Source: CAVXGU01 sp963761615 (lineage in GTDB: Bacteria; Acidobacteriota; Vicinamibacteria; Vicinamibacterales; CAVVIG01). Taken from it: a DNA stretch of 64,000 nt. The stretch spans positions 1,116,001 to 1,180,000 of the forward strand of contig CAVXGU010000003.1 of the NCBI GenBank assembly GCA_963761615.1. The letters run 5' to 3'. This document shows, one piece after another, positions 44,147-52,402 of this stretch. A program made the position numbers and the translations under genes. Each line of letters starts with the position of its first letter. The stretch's first letter is position 1. The notes beneath the pieces are model-generated. The model was not told the DNA's origin. It was given only the letters and a program-made list of their open reading frames with translations, and did not search any database.

Positions 44147-45935
44147 CCCGGAGGGCGCCCGCGACCGCCAGGGGGAGGAAGATCGCGAACGCCGCCCCCT
44201 GTCCGCGCTCGCTCGTCACCGTGATGTACCCGCCGCTCTGTTTCACGATGCCATACACGATCGACAGGCCGAGTCCCGTGCCCTTGCCCGATTCCTTGGT
44301 CGTGAAGAACGGCTCGAAGAGACGCGCGCGCGTCTCCTCGTCGATCCCCGCCCCGGTGTCGGCCACCACGAGCCGGGCGTAGCGGCCCGCCCGTCCCTCG
44401 GTGGCCGCTGCGGCGGCCGCGCCGGCCAGCTCGACCTCGTCCACCGTGACCGTCAGCCGGCCGCCGTGCGGCATCGCGTCCCTGGCGTTGATCACCAGGT
44501 TCAGCACGACCTGTTCGATCTGGGCCGGCACCGCGACGACCTGAACCGGCGACGTTTGCAGGACCTCGAACTCGATCTCGGGACCGCTCAGACGGCGAAG
44601 CATCGTGCTCATGCCGCTCAGGACGTCGCCCACCTCGAAGAGGCGGGGGCTGCCCGCCTGGCGCCGGCTGAAGGCGAGCAGCTGGCGGGTGAGGCCCGCC
44701 CCTCGCTGTACCGCGCGCTCGATCTCCCGGGCTTCCTCGGCGCCGGGGTCGCCCGGCGGCAGCTGCATGAGCAGCAGATCGGCCGAACCCATGACGCTCA
44801 TCAGGATGTTGTTGAAGTCGTGGGCGACCGCCGTCGCCAGGCGGCCGATGGCCTCGAGCTTCTGGGACTGGCGGAGCTGCTCTTCGAGGGCGCGCCGGTC
44901 GGTGACGTCGCGGACGAAGCCGGTTACGGCCTGCCGGCTGTCGGAGCCAATCCGCGCCACGGTCAGCTCGGCGGGAAACTGGCTGCCGTCCGCGCGCAGC
45001 CCGCGCAGCTCGAGGCGCTCGTGGGCGATCGGTCCGCCGCCGGTGGCCATGTACTCGCCGAGCGCCCCGAGGCTCGCCGCGCGGTCCGCGTCCGGGAGCA
45101 GGAGATCGAAACGCCGGCCCAGGATGTCGGTGCGTGCGCGCTGGAACATCTTCTCCGCCGCCGGATTGAACTCCCGGATGTTGAGGTTCTGATCGACGGT
45201 GATGATGGCGTCGTGCGCCGCCTCCAGAATCGCGTCCTGGCGCGCCTCGGTTTCCACGCCTGCGCCGTACACCCGGTAGGAGAGGTACAGCGGCCCGGCA
45301 GCGAGCAGGATCGTCAGCCACACCCCCGCCGTCTGGGTCACCGCGATCGCGACCGCCGCCGCGACCGCGCCGATGACGTAGCTCGCCAGGCTCGAGGCGA
45401 AGTCGCTCTTCCAGAGCGGCCAGGCCCGCTGGCCGGTCGTCAGGGCGATCGCCACCGCGATCGGCGCCGTGTTGAGCACGTAGTACGTGAGCGCCATCCC
45501 CGCCAGCGGCACGACCGCCGTCTTCGGATCGAGCGCCGCGGTGCCGCCCAGGCGCTCGTAGGCCTGTCCCGCCGCCTGCACGGTCAGCACCAGGACGGAC
45601 ATGTTGAACAGCGTGCGGTAGGGTGGATTCGGCGTCGGGGACTTGAACGTCGACTGGCTCCAGCTGCTCGTGGCCCCGGCAATCATCGTGGCGTGCGGGC
45701 CGTAGAGGATCAGGCAGGCGATGTCGACCACGTACGACACCGACATGTTCGATCCGCTGGCGATGGGGAAGTGCACCTTGAAGGCCGCGGCCAGCGACGA
45801 CAGCAGGACGAGGGCGGCGAAGGGCAGGATCGGCGTGAGCCGGGCCCGGGGCACCAGGAGGACGAAGGCCAGCGTCCCCAGACCGATTACCGACAGGATG
45901 TACCAGCGTCCGCGAGGCGGGAGGGCTCGCAGCAA
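44127..45935 (-). CDS. Polytopic membrane PAS-domain histidine kinase
   Basis: About 602 residues. Seven or eight hydrophobic segments fill the first 225 residues, followed by a PAS domain (about 230-345: ILEAAHDAIITVDQNLNIRE; GFVRDVTDRR) and a kinase core with VAHDFNNILMSVMGSADLLL (phospho-His), N box LNLVINARDAMPHGG, G1 DTGAGIDEE and G2 KGTGLGLSI. TTG 45935 follows a TATACT box on this strand; GTG 45986 is an in-frame alternative giving 17 more residues. No receiver domain or adjacent response regulator was found. Confidence 0.87.
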   Translation of the reverse strand: MLRALPPRGRWYILSVIGLGTLAFVLLVPRARLTPILPFAALVLLSSLAAAFKVHFPIASGSNMSVSYVVDIACLILYGPHATMIAGATSSWSQSTFKSPTPNPPYRTLFNMSVLVLTVQAAGQAYERLGGTAALDPKTAVVPLAGMALTYYVLNTAPIAVAIALTTGQRAWPLWKSDFASSLASYVIGAVAAAVAIAVTQTAGVWLTILLAAGPLYLSYRVYGAGVETEARQDAILEAAHDAIITVDQNLNIREFNPAAEKMFQRARTDILGRRFDLLLPDADRAASLGALGEYMATGGGPIAHERLELRGLRADGSQFPAELTVARIGSDSRQAVTGFVRDVTDRRALEEQLRQSQKLEAIGRLATAVAHDFNNILMSVMGSADLLLMQLPPGDPGAEEAREIERAVQRGAGLTRQLLAFSRRQAGSPRLFEVGDVLSGMSTMLRRLSGPEIEFEVLQTSPVQVVAVPAQIEQVVLNLVINARDAMPHGGRLTVTVDEVELAGAAAAAATEGRAGRYARLVVADTGAGIDEETRARLFEPFFTTKESGKGTGLGLSIVYGIVKQSGGYITVTSERGQGAAFAIFLPLAVAGALRARPPGR

Positions 45936-46127
45936 GGCGCCCCAGTATACTCGCGAAAGTCCATCCCGGCATTGACTTACGGCCACCCGTCGGGTACCGT
46001 GGAGCCTCTTCTCGATGTCCCGCGCCGGACACCCAGACCGTCGCGACCGTACTACGCACTCATAACCATTTCTGATATTCGGCAAGGCCCGCGACGCGGC
46101 CGCGCAGTCGGCGGCGGGCAGGAGACG

Positions 46128-46808
46128 ATGCGCATGAAGTCACTGTTTGCAGTCACGGTTGCGATGCTGACCCTCGGCGGGGTGGCCTCGGCCCAGACGA
46201 CACCGGCCCAGACGACGGCGCCGGCGGGCACCCTCGGGTACGCCGAGTTCGTCGGGCAGTCAGCATGGGGAAACGTGACGAACCAGTCGTACGGCGCCGA
46301 GGGGGGCGTGCAGGTGTCGGCGAACCTGGAGGCGTTCGTCGAGATGGGTTGGACCCGCGACGTCGCCAGCGACGCCACGCGGCACGCCGCAGAGCTCATC
46401 GCCGGGTTCCTGGGCGAGACCCAGGGCGAGACGACGTTCACCGCCAGGGAATCGGCGGCTTTCTTCGCTGGCGGCGTGCGGTACCCGCTGCAGCTCGAGG
46501 GCTCCCCGCTCGGTTCGCTCAAGCCGTACGTGGAGGGTGGCGCCGGCTGGGCCCACCTCACCAAGAAATCCACCTTCTCCGTCGCGGGCACCGACGTGAC
46601 CAGCACCCTCGGCGATCTCGGTGTCCAGATCGGATCCGACCTCGCCGGCACCCGCAACGCGGGCTTGATGGTCCTCGGCGCGGGCGTGGTCTGGCCGGTG
46701 TGGCGCCAGGTGATCGTCGACTTCAACTACCGCTACAGCAAGATCTTCACGAGCCCCGACCGCGTCAATCTCAACCGCGCGGGCCTCGGCATCGGCATCA
46801 CGTTCTAG
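46128..46808 (+). CDS. Outer-membrane beta-barrel protein
   Basis: 226 residues with a signal peptide (MRMKSLFAVTVAMLTLGGVASAQ). The mature protein has alternating hydrophobic strands (GYAEFVGQSAWGNVT, AFVEMGWTRDVAS, LKPYVEGGAGWAHL, VDFNYRYSKIF) and ends GIGITF, fitting an 8-strand OmpA/OmpW-like barrel. GGGCAGGAG precedes ATG 46128. Function unknown. Confidence 0.75.
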   Translation: MRMKSLFAVTVAMLTLGGVASAQTTPAQTTAPAGTLGYAEFVGQSAWGNVTNQSYGAEGGVQVSANLEAFVEMGWTRDVASDATRHAAELIAGFLGETQGETTFTARESAAFFAGGVRYPLQLEGSPLGSLKPYVEGGAGWAHLTKKSTFSVAGTDVTSTLGDLGVQIGSDLAGTRNAGLMVLGAGVVWPVWRQVIVDFNYRYSKIFTSPDRVNLNRAGLGIGITF

Positions 46809-46883
46809 CCGGTCCCCTTCAAGGGCGATCCCCGGAACCCTGGATTTGGTGGACGCGGGCGACCGCGGACCGCCATTTGGCTG

Positions 46884-46912
46884 TTGACGTGGTCAAACAC
46901 TTGTTTTATACA
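46884..46912 (+). promoter_or_regulatory. Promoter of the efflux operon
   Basis: TTGACG (46884-46889) and TATACA (46907-46912) are separated by exactly 17 bases. The start codon of the membrane fusion protein is only 14 bases after the -10 box, so the transcript would have a very short leader. A palindromic candidate operator overlaps the spacer and -10. Confidence 0.65.
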
Positions 46913-46919
46913 TATGTTT
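46895..46919. promoter_or_regulatory. Candidate TetR operator, 25-bp imperfect palindrome
   Basis: The element runs from AAACA (46895-46899) to TGTTT (46915-46919) and has matching inner half-sites TGT (46902-46904 region) and ACA (46910-46912). It also contains the perfect small palindromes AAACACTTGTTT (46895-46906) and ACATATGT (46910-46917). It sits exactly over the -35/-10 spacer and -10 box of the efflux operon whose last gene is a TetR regulator. Repression by that regulator is inferred. Confidence 0.55.
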
Positions 46920-46925
46920 AGCGCC

Positions 46926-47969
46926 ATGAAGAAGAGAATCCTGCTTCTGCTCGTTGTCGTCGCGGCCGTTGCCGGCGGCGCCGTCTACTACCTGCATCGC
47001 ACGCCGGACGACCTCGTGCTCACCGGCGTCGTCACGACCAACGACGTGATCGTGAGCCCCCAGATCGGCGGCCAGATCGACAAGCTCCTGGTGAAGGAGG
47101 GCGACACGGTGGAGAAGGACCAGCTGCTGGCCGTCATCGCCCCTGACGAGCTGAAGGCCGACAGCGCCTACTACGCCCAGAGCGCCCAGGGGCTCGTGGC
47201 GCAGGTGAAGGAGTCCGAGGCGGCGCTCCGGTACCAGGAGCGCCAGACCACCGACCAGATCAACCAGGCGGAGTCGACGCTCGCCTCCGTGAAGGCGCAG
47301 CAGAAGGCCGCGGCGGCCGATCTCGAGAACGCCAAGCTCAACTACGACCGGACGAAGAACCTGGCGGCGCAGGGCGTGGTTCCGGCGCAGCAGCTCGATC
47401 AGGACCGCACGGCCTACGACGCGGCACAGGCGCGCCTCGACGCGCTGCAGCGTCAGGTCGATGCGCAGACCGCCGCCGTGGCCCTCGCGCGGTCCAACGC
47501 CGAGCAGGTCTCGGTCAAACGCAGCCAGCTCGCGGCCAATCAGTACCTCCAGGCGGCCGCCGCAGCCCAGGAGAACAAGGCCGGCGTGCGGCTGGGGTAC
47601 ACCGAAGTCCACGCTCCGATCGGCGGCATCGTCGATGTGCGCGCGGTCCGGGCCGGCGAGGTCGTGACGGCCGGGGAGCCGATCGTCACCCTGATCAATC
47701 CCGACGATCTCTGGGTGCGGGCCGACGTCGAGGAGACCTACATCGACCGCGTGCGCCTCGGCGATCGCATGACGGTCCGCCTGCCGTCCGGGGACGAGCG
47801 CGAGGGCACGGTGATCTTCCGCGGCGTCGACGCCTCGTTCGCCACCCAGCGCGACGTGAGCCGCACCAAGCGCGACATCAAGACTTTCGAGATCCGGCTC
47901 CGGTGCGACAACTCGGATCGCCGGCTCGCGGTGGGCATGACGGCGTACGTCCTGCTGCCGATCAAGTAG
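46926..47969 (+). CDS. HlyD-family membrane fusion protein
   Basis: 347 residues. An N-terminal membrane anchor (MKKRILLLLVVVAAVAGGAV) is followed by a biotinyl-lipoyl half-motif (VIVSPQIGGQIDKLLVKEGD), a long alpha-helical hairpin (about 75-215, Ala/Gln-rich coiled coil) and a second half-motif (VHAPIGGIVDVRAVRAGEVV). Such proteins link inner-membrane transporters to an outer-membrane channel. ATG 46926 begins the anchor. It is the first gene of an operon with an ABC ATPase, a permease and a TetR regulator. Confidence 0.9.
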   Translation: MKKRILLLLVVVAAVAGGAVYYLHRTPDDLVLTGVVTTNDVIVSPQIGGQIDKLLVKEGDTVEKDQLLAVIAPDELKADSAYYAQSAQGLVAQVKESEAALRYQERQTTDQINQAESTLASVKAQQKAAAADLENAKLNYDRTKNLAAQGVVPAQQLDQDRTAYDAAQARLDALQRQVDAQTAAVALARSNAEQVSVKRSQLAANQYLQAAAAAQENKAGVRLGYTEVHAPIGGIVDVRAVRAGEVVTAGEPIVTLINPDDLWVRADVEETYIDRVRLGDRMTVRLPSGDEREGTVIFRGVDASFATQRDVSRTKRDIKTFEIRLRCDNSDRRLAVGMTAYVLLPIK

Positions 47970-47977
47970 GGGCGTCG

Positions 47978-48979
47978 ATGCCACAGGACAAGGGCTCCAT
48001 CGACGTTCGGAACATCGTCAAGACGTTCGGTGACTTCACGGCCGTGAAGGGCGTGTCGTTTTCGGTCGCGCCCGGCGAGATCTTCGGTCTGCTCGGGCCG
48101 AACGGGGCGGGCAAGTCGACGCTCATCCGGATGTTGACCACGCTCCTGATTCCGACGTCGGGCACGGCGTTCGTCAACGGCTTCGACATCGTCAAGCAGC
48201 AGGACGACGTGCGCCGCTCGATCGGGGTCATCCCGCAGGCGATGACGAGTGATCTCGATCTGAGCGTCCGGGAGAACCTCCTCATCTTCGCGAAGCTCTA
48301 CGGCGTGCCGCGCGAGAAGCGCACCGGCCACATCGACGACCTGCTGGCCGCGGTGGAGCTGACGCAGTGGGCCGACAGCCAGGTCAAGAACCTCTCCGGC
48401 GGCATGCGGCGCCGGGTCGAGATCGCGCGGGGGCTCGTCCACGAGCCGCGCATCTTCTTTCTCGACGAGCCGACGACGGGCCTCGACCCGGTCTCGCGCG
48501 TGGCCGTGTGGGAGATGATCCAGAAGATCAAGGCCGAGCGCGACCTCACCGTCCTCATCACGACGCACTACATGGACGAAGCCGACAAGCTCTGCAACCG
48601 GATCGCGATCGTGGACCACGGGGAGATGAAGGCGCTCGACTCGCCGATGAAGCTCAAGGCCTCGATTCCGGGCAAGAACGTCCTGGAAGCGAGCTTCACG
48701 CGGACGCCGGACGGCTGGGCCGACCGGCTCCGGACCCTGCCCGGCGTCGAGAGCATCACCAGCCACGACGGCATTTTCCGGATCGCCTCCGGCAACGGAC
48801 CGGCGACCACGCTGGCGCTGATGGACGCGGCCGCCCAGGAGCACATGGCGGTGCAGTCGCTCTCGATCCAGAGCACGACGCTCGACGACGTGTTCGTGCA
48901 CTACACGGGCCGGCAGCTGCGGGACGCGCTGCAGGACGCGAACCCGCTCGACCGCGGGATGATGATTCGGCGGCAGTAG
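47978..48979 (+). CDS. ABC transporter ATP-binding protein (DrrA/YbhF-like)
   Basis: 333 residues. Walker A GLLGPNGAGKST, Q loop, signature LSGGMRRRVEIARGL, Walker B RIFFLDEPTTGLDP and the switch His in LITTHYMDEAD are all intact. A C-terminal extension (about 240-333, QSLSIQSTTLDDVFVHYTGR) is typical of drug and linear-polymer ABC-2 exporters. It starts 9 bases after the fusion protein. Confidence 0.93.
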   Translation: MPQDKGSIDVRNIVKTFGDFTAVKGVSFSVAPGEIFGLLGPNGAGKSTLIRMLTTLLIPTSGTAFVNGFDIVKQQDDVRRSIGVIPQAMTSDLDLSVRENLLIFAKLYGVPREKRTGHIDDLLAAVELTQWADSQVKNLSGGMRRRVEIARGLVHEPRIFFLDEPTTGLDPVSRVAVWEMIQKIKAERDLTVLITTHYMDEADKLCNRIAIVDHGEMKALDSPMKLKASIPGKNVLEASFTRTPDGWADRLRTLPGVESITSHDGIFRIASGNGPATTLALMDAAAQEHMAVQSLSIQSTTLDDVFVHYTGRQLRDALQDANPLDRGMMIRRQ

Positions 48980-49000
48980 GGGACGGACGAAGGAGCATCC

Positions 49001-50117
49001 ATGCAGCGCACCTGGGCCATCATCGAGCGGGATCTGCGGCGGTTCCGGCGCAGCCCCGTCCTCATCGTCATGTCGATGGTCATGCCCGTCATCCAGCTCG
49101 TCGTGCTGGGCTACGCTTTCGGGGGGAACCTGAAGCACCTGCGGCTCGGCGTCGTCGATCAGGACGGCGGCGTGCCCGCGGTCAAGGTGCGCGAGCTGGC
49201 GAATGCGGTCTCGATGGGGGCGCACACGATCGACACGGTCCAGTACCGGAGACTCCGGACAGGCGCTCGACGACCTGCGGAACGGGCGGATCAACGGCGT
49301 GCTCACGATTCCGCCGGACTTCTCCCGGCGCGTGCTGATGAAGGACGCGCCCAGCGTGGCGCTCATCGAGGACAACACGTCCAATTTCGTCGCGGCGTCC
49401 CTGGCGGGCACCGTCAACGGCGTGATGTCCGCCTACAACAGCCCGGAGGTCGTCGAGAAGCGGATCGGCGGCGACGCCCGGCTCGACGTCGTCGAGATGT
49501 ATCCGTACGTGCCGTACATCCAGTACCTGCTGCCGGGCTCGATCGTCATGTCGATCTTCGTGATGGTGATGATCGGCGGCGGGATCATCTTCATCGACGA
49601 CAAGGCGCGCGGGCTGCACGAGGGCTACCTCGTCACACCCATCTCGAAGTTCGAGCTGATCGCCGGGTTCAACGTGTCGGGCACGATCAAGGCGGTGCTG
49701 GCCGGACTCGTGCTGATGACGATCGGCTCGATCATCGCCGGCATCCCGAACCCGTTCGATCCCCTCCGGCTCCTGCGCATGCTCGTGGTGATCACCATCA
49801 CGTCCTTCGCACTGATCAGCCTGATGTTCCTGCTGATGGTGCGCGTCACCGATCCCCTGCTGCCGCGCGCGGTGTTCGGCGTCCTGAACACGCTGCTCTA
49901 CTTCCCGAGCGGCGCCGTCTATCCGACGCAGGGCTTCCCGAAGTGGATGCAGTTCATCACGGCCATCGATCCGTTCACCTACGCGGTGCACGCATTCAAC
50001 AGCCTGCTGCTCAAGAACACCGGATTCGCCGCGATCAGCTCGGACCTGATGTACCTGGGCATCTTCTGCGTGGTCGCGATGACGCTGGCCACGAGGCTCT
50101 TCAAGCGCACGCTGTGA
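49001..50117 (+). pseudogene. ABC-2 type permease interrupted by a single-base frameshift
   Basis: The coding sequence starts at ATG 49001 (MQRTWAIIERDLRRFRRSPV) and reads through the first transmembrane helix and part of the periplasmic domain to about 49246. The conserved continuation (DSGQALDDLRNGRINGVLTI and all remaining transmembrane helices, to RLFKRTL) is in the +2 relative frame up to the stop at 50117. Removing one base in ACCGGAGACTCC (about 49246-49251) restores one reading frame of about 371 codons. As written the permease is split. Either the gene is broken, or the assembly has an inserted base. The operon is otherwise intact. Confidence 0.75.
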
Positions 50118-50746
50118 CGACCCACGATCTCGAGACCCGCGAGCGCCTGCTCGATGCCGCGGCGCGGCTCTTCGCCGACCGGGGCTTCCGGAAGGTCACG
50201 GTCCGCGAGATCTGCCGCGAGGCGCGTGCGAACGTCGCGGCCATCAACTATCACTTCGGCGACAAGCTCGGCCTCTACCGCGAGGTGCTGCAGTCGGCCA
50301 TCGACACGATGCGGGCGACGACCGAGCTCGGCAGGGCCGCCGGCGAGGGGCTCGCACCCGAGGAGAAGCTGCGCCGCTTCTTCGAGGTCTTCGCGAAGCG
50401 CGTCCTGGAGGATCCCCGGCGCGCCTGGATTCACCGCCTGGTGCGCCGCGAGATCTCCGATCCCACGCCCGTGCTCGACGCGATCGTGGCCGAGGGCGTG
50501 AAGCCGCGCCTCGAGTACCTGGGGACGGTCGTGGGCGAGATGCTGGGCCGGCCCGCGGAGAGCGACGAGGTGCGGCGGTGCGTGGCGAGCATCCACGCGC
50601 TGTGGATGCTGTTCATCCCCAATCCCATCAGCTCGCGGCTCGGCGCGGCGTTTCGCGTCGGCGTCGACGAGGGCCCCCAGGTGATCGCCGACGTCGCCGA
50701 GTTCTCCATCGGCGGCATCCGGGCGCTCGCCGCCCGGGGAGCCTAG
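50114..50746 (+). CDS. TetR-family repressor, CecR/YbiH-like
   Basis: 210 residues. The N-terminal helix-turn-helix is LLDAAARLFADRGFRKVTVR and EICREARANVAAINYHFGDK; the C-terminal ligand domain contains RAWIHRLVRREISDPTPVLD, as in the CecR/YbiH (TetR C-29-like) group that controls HlyD-ABC efflux operons. GTG 50114 overlaps the permease stop (GTGA). It is the last gene of the operon and the likely owner of the palindrome at 46895-46919. Confidence 0.9.
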   Translation: MTTHDLETRERLLDAAARLFADRGFRKVTVREICREARANVAAINYHFGDKLGLYREVLQSAIDTMRATTELGRAAGEGLAPEEKLRRFFEVFAKRVLEDPRRAWIHRLVRREISDPTPVLDAIVAEGVKPRLEYLGTVVGEMLGRPAESDEVRRCVASIHALWMLFIPNPISSRLGAAFRVGVDEGPQVIADVAEFSIGGIRALAARGA

Positions 50747-50785
50747 CGCGCCCGACGGACGCCAGGCCGTCCGGACGCCCGCCGG

Positions 50786-51472
50786 CTACGAGAGGCGCGC
50801 GCGGTGGAAGGCCTCGAGCTCGACGTTGGCGCGGACGATCGTCTCGAGCTGGGCGAGCGTGGCGTCGAGCGCCCGGCCCGGGATCGCGACGTACAGGTCG
50901 TCGTCGCCCAGACCGGTGTACACGCGGTTGCCGATGCAGGCGAAGCTGGCCACGCCCAGGCCGCTCGCCAGGGCGCGAGGAATCATCGCGCACGCCGGGC
51001 GGCCCATGATCGACGAGGCATCGAAGACGCCGGCCGCCCGCGCCGCCTCGGCGGCGATCATCAACTGACGCGGCGTCCCGCGCACGATGACCACATCCGG
51101 GGCGAAGGTCGCCTGCTCGAGCGGCGCGTACGCGAGCACCGCGAACGGGGCCGTGCGGTGCGGAATCTGCGGGACCTCGTCGGCGCTCAGGTACCGCAGC
51201 TCGATCATCGTCCCTACCAGCCCTTCGAGGTCCTTCTGCTGATCGGCGTTCTGCGGCGCACCCTGGGTGAAGGCGCCGACGGCGCAGCCGTGGTGGTCTT
51301 CCGGCAGCGTGTAGAAACCGTGACCCTCGGCGGCGTGCTTCCAGTACGAACAGCCGGCGGGAAGGGCGTGATCGATTCGCGGCAGTCCGGCCGGCGGTTC
51401 TGCCAGGAAGGCGACGCCGATGGGCGGCGAGTCGAGATCGAGCGCGGTGCGCAGCAAGGAGCGATCGGGCAT
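50786..51472 (-). CDS. DUF169 family protein
   Basis: 228 residues with the DUF169 arrangement: PIGVAFLAEPPAG, CSYWKHAAEGHGFYTLPEDH, GCAVGAFTQGA and VIVRGTPRQLMIAAEAA. Cys residues at the CSYW and GCAVG positions are conserved-looking and may bind a metal or cluster. The family's function is unknown. It is convergent with the TetR gene. Confidence 0.82.
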   Translation of the reverse strand: MPDRSLLRTALDLDSPPIGVAFLAEPPAGLPRIDHALPAGCSYWKHAAEGHGFYTLPEDHHGCAVGAFTQGAPQNADQQKDLEGLVGTMIELRYLSADEVPQIPHRTAPFAVLAYAPLEQATFAPDVVIVRGTPRQLMIAAEAARAAGVFDASSIMGRPACAMIPRALASGLGVASFACIGNRVYTGLGDDDLYVAIPGRALDATLAQLETIVRANVELEAFHRARLS

Positions 51473-51483
51473 GATGGCGGATT

Positions 51484-51702
51484 CTACCAGCCGAGCCGCA
51501 GTACCCACCAGAGCGCCGCGCAGATGATTGTGCCGACGCCGACGAGTCCCCAGACCGATGTCGTGAAGTAGGGATAGGCGAGGAGGGCCAGCCCGGCAAC
51601 CAGCTGCGGCACCCGGCCCTGCTTCTTGCCGTACACCAGCAGCACGAACCCGATGCCGCCGGGGATGAGCGAGAGCAGCAGCCAGGTCGGGTCCAGGCTC
51701 AC
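51484..51702 (-). CDS. Small membrane protein
   Basis: 72 residues, almost entirely hydrophobic, with two to three predicted helices (LLLSLIPGGIGFVLLVY, LVAGLALLAYPYF, VGVGTIICAALWWVL). Its start overlaps the end of the next upstream membrane protein gene (51699-51702), so they are coupled. Function unknown. Confidence 0.65.
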   Translation of the reverse strand: MSLDPTWLLLSLIPGGIGFVLLVYGKKQGRVPQLVAGLALLAYPYFTTSVWGLVGVGTIICAALWWVLRLGW

Positions 51703-52070
51703 GGACGCTCACCCGGTCCCGACGGTGGGGGCGCCGCGCGGTGCGTGGCCAGCGCGAGCCGTGCGCCGACGACGAGGCCGAGGTAGACCGCGGCGATGGT
51801 CAACCCCAGAATGGCCGTGTTCAAATCCCAGTGCTTGAAGAGGCCGCCGAAGAAGGGACGCTCGAGCCACGGCAGCGCCAGGCCGTACACGAGCAGCCCG
51901 CACCACGCCCAGGTCAGGACCTGGAGCAGGAGGGACCGCGTGCGGAATTGCCACCAGAGGAACCAGCCTTGGGCGAGCGCGGCGACGAAGATGAGGACGG
52001 CGATCAGCAGCCCGGACAGGCCGACCGCGATGGCTTCGAAGAGCGTGTACTCCTGCCACGCCGGGGTCAT
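51699..52070 (-). CDS. Small membrane protein with four helices
   Basis: 123 residues. Three to four transmembrane helices (about 14-36, 46-66, 84-108) and a Pro-rich tail (RAAPPPSGPGERP). Coupled to the downstream 72-residue membrane protein by a 4-base overlap. Unrecognised. Confidence 0.65.
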   Translation of the reverse strand: MTPAWQEYTLFEAIAVGLSGLLIAVLIFVAALAQGWFLWWQFRTRSLLLQVLTWAWCGLLVYGLALPWLERPFFGGLFKHWDLNTAILGLTIAAVYLGLVVGARLALATHRAAPPPSGPGERP

Positions 52071-52081
52071 GCGGCCTGCGG

Positions 52082-52312
52082 CTACTCGGTCTCTTCCGAG
52101 CTCTCGGGCTCCTCGTCAGGAAGAAAGTCCCCCCAGGGGGACGGCTGGGGTCCGGGTACGATGCCGGCCAGGTCAGGGTCTTCGCCGTCGGCGCCCACGC
52201 GGCGCTCGCCGCGCTTGGCCGTCGCCTGCGCCCGCCGCTCCGCCTTCTGCTGGCGCCTCTCGAGTTTCGCGCGCTCGCGCGATCGCTTCTGCTGCGTCAC
52301 CTTGGCTCTCAT
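52082..52312 (-). CDS. Small basic protein with acidic C-terminus
   Basis: 76 residues from ATG 52312, MRAKVTQQKRSRERAKLERR, a highly charged Arg/Lys/Gln helix followed by a Pro-rich linker and an acidic tail (DEEPESSEETE). Such KR-rich small proteins are frequent in this kind of genome but have no known role. An RNA or ribosome contact is possible. Confidence 0.55.
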   Translation of the reverse strand: MRAKVTQQKRSRERAKLERRQQKAERRAQATAKRGERRVGADGEDPDLAGIVPGPQPSPWGDFLPDEEPESSEETE

Positions 52313-52402
52313 AGTGTCATTGTGCCACACCGCTCGCCGCCTCGTCTTCCGCGTCGCCCGGCACGCTGGACGCATGACGGCGCCGCGGTCAATACTCCCG
52401 CG

